Below are positions 31,857-32,295 of a stretch of 32,295 nt of DNA, one piece after another. Each line of letters opens with the position of its first letter. Positions within the stretch are counted from its first letter, which is position 1. A model generated the notes under the pieces. That model saw only the letters and a list, made by a program, of their open reading frames with translations, was not told the origin of the DNA and did not search any database. The stretch is from Hyphomicrobiales bacterium. GTDB taxonomy: Bacteria > Pseudomonadota > Alphaproteobacteria > Rhizobiales > Rhizobiaceae. The DNA is taken from the NCBI GenBank assembly GCA_900467745.1, contig UBQW01000053.1:1-32295 (forward strand), written 5' to 3'. Both the position numbers and the translations under genes were made by a program.

Positions 31857-32295
31857 CTAGGACATATCGAGTCGAGCGGCCTTGCCATCATCGATAGCGA
31901 GTGCCGACACCCATTCGGTCGCGTTGGGGGATATACCAAACCCGATATGATCTTTGCATGCCGTATAGTGGGTTGTCGCCCCGCCATCGACGTGAACAAT
32001 TGTCCTCCCGGTCGCCCGGTGCCACACGCTCAGCGCTTCGTCAGAAATGCCTTTGATTTCCGATTGGAATAGCGGAGCGTCCGAAAATTCGTTGCATTCC
32101 ACGAAGGTATAGCCGTCATCGATTTCGTATTCTTTCGCCTGTCTCAGCAACTCGAGGAGCTGCGGCATTTGTTGAATGACTGTCCGTCGACCGTCAGCAA
32201 TCTTCGTTACCTCGGTATAGATGCCAAACGACTTCAAGATGTCGTTGCCGCCCAGGAGGCTCATCCAGTCTAGGATGTCAGGCGAAGTGAGAAAC
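31857..32295 (-). CDS. Hypothetical protein, C-terminal part, runs off the window
   Basis: The minus-strand frame is open from the window edge to the stop at 31857, giving 145 residues. ATG 32264 lies inside the frame but has no Shine-Dalgarno, and the residues before it (FLTSPDILDW) look protein-like, so the true start is probably outside the window. The visible part is soluble with mixed helix and strand (LLELLRQAKEYEIDDGYTFV, then DEALSVWHRATGRTIVHVDG). It ends in KAARLDMS. No family is recognised. Confidence 0.65.
   Translation of the reverse strand, partial: FLTSPDILDWMSLLGGNDILKSFGIYTEVTKIADGRRTVIQQMPQLLELLRQAKEYEIDDGYTFVECNEFSDAPLFQSEIKGISDEALSVWHRATGRTIVHVDGGATTHYTACKDHIGFGISPNATEWVSALAIDDGKAARLDMS

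Overview
The window looks like an accessory region, probably a plasmid or genomic island, from an alphaproteobacterium of the Rhizobiales (Rhizobium/Sinorhizobium/Agrobacterium relatives). The inference rests on gene content: a DUF982 protein, a DUF2934-receiver fusion, a NolR-like ArsR regulator, an HWE-type sensor kinase, PE-Lig-Pol order in LigD, paired ku genes and many short rhizobial-type proteins of unknown function. No rRNA, tRNA, CRISPR array or replication gene was seen.

Layout. (1) 1-2.5 kb: the start of a small conserved protein cut by the window edge, a small unknown protein, a winged-helix SAM methyltransferase and a DUF982 protein. (2) 2.6-17.5 kb: a dispersed non-homologous end-joining (NHEJ) region. 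It holds a stand-alone LigD-type ligase, a decayed C-terminal fragment of a Ku gene, an ArsR regulator, a PAS protein, several small stress-type proteins, a broken SRAP (HMCES/YedK-like) gene, a large hybrid histidine kinase, a DUF2934-receiver protein, full-length ligD, a second ligase gene coupled to ligD by TGATG, and two adjacent ku genes on the opposite strand. (3) 17.5-19.6 kb: eroded signalling genes, namely the 3' end of a receiver domain and an HWE-type kinase that stops before its ATPase domain. (4) 19.7-32.3 kb: a patchwork resembling a defence island. It holds a zinc-ribbon miniprotein, a 216-residue unknown, a TnsA-like nuclease-fold protein followed by a soluble AAA+/M41 metalloprotease, a small basic protein, a ParD-HigA-type antitoxin fusion with no toxin beside it, a PD-(D/E)XK restriction-type nuclease, a 377-residue unknown, and an Rpn-like nuclease gene split by a complete IS21-family element with 30-bp inverted repeats and an 8-bp target duplication.

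How it fits together. Ku binds DNA ends, and LigD and the two extra ligases process and seal them. Four sites with the same architecture (GGAAC, 16 bases, then NNTT) lie upstream of the ku pair, the DUF982 gene, the DUF2934-receiver gene and a small membrane protein. They match the general-stress sigma factor (EcfG/RpoE2) promoter pattern, so part of the region is probably a stress-induced module. The right-hand part carries a genuine insertion and orphaned or fused genes, as expected of a region shaped by transfer and decay.

Limits: all family assignments come from reading motifs, with no database search. Starts were chosen from Shine-Dalgarno sequences where visible. The small unknown proteins are the least certain calls.
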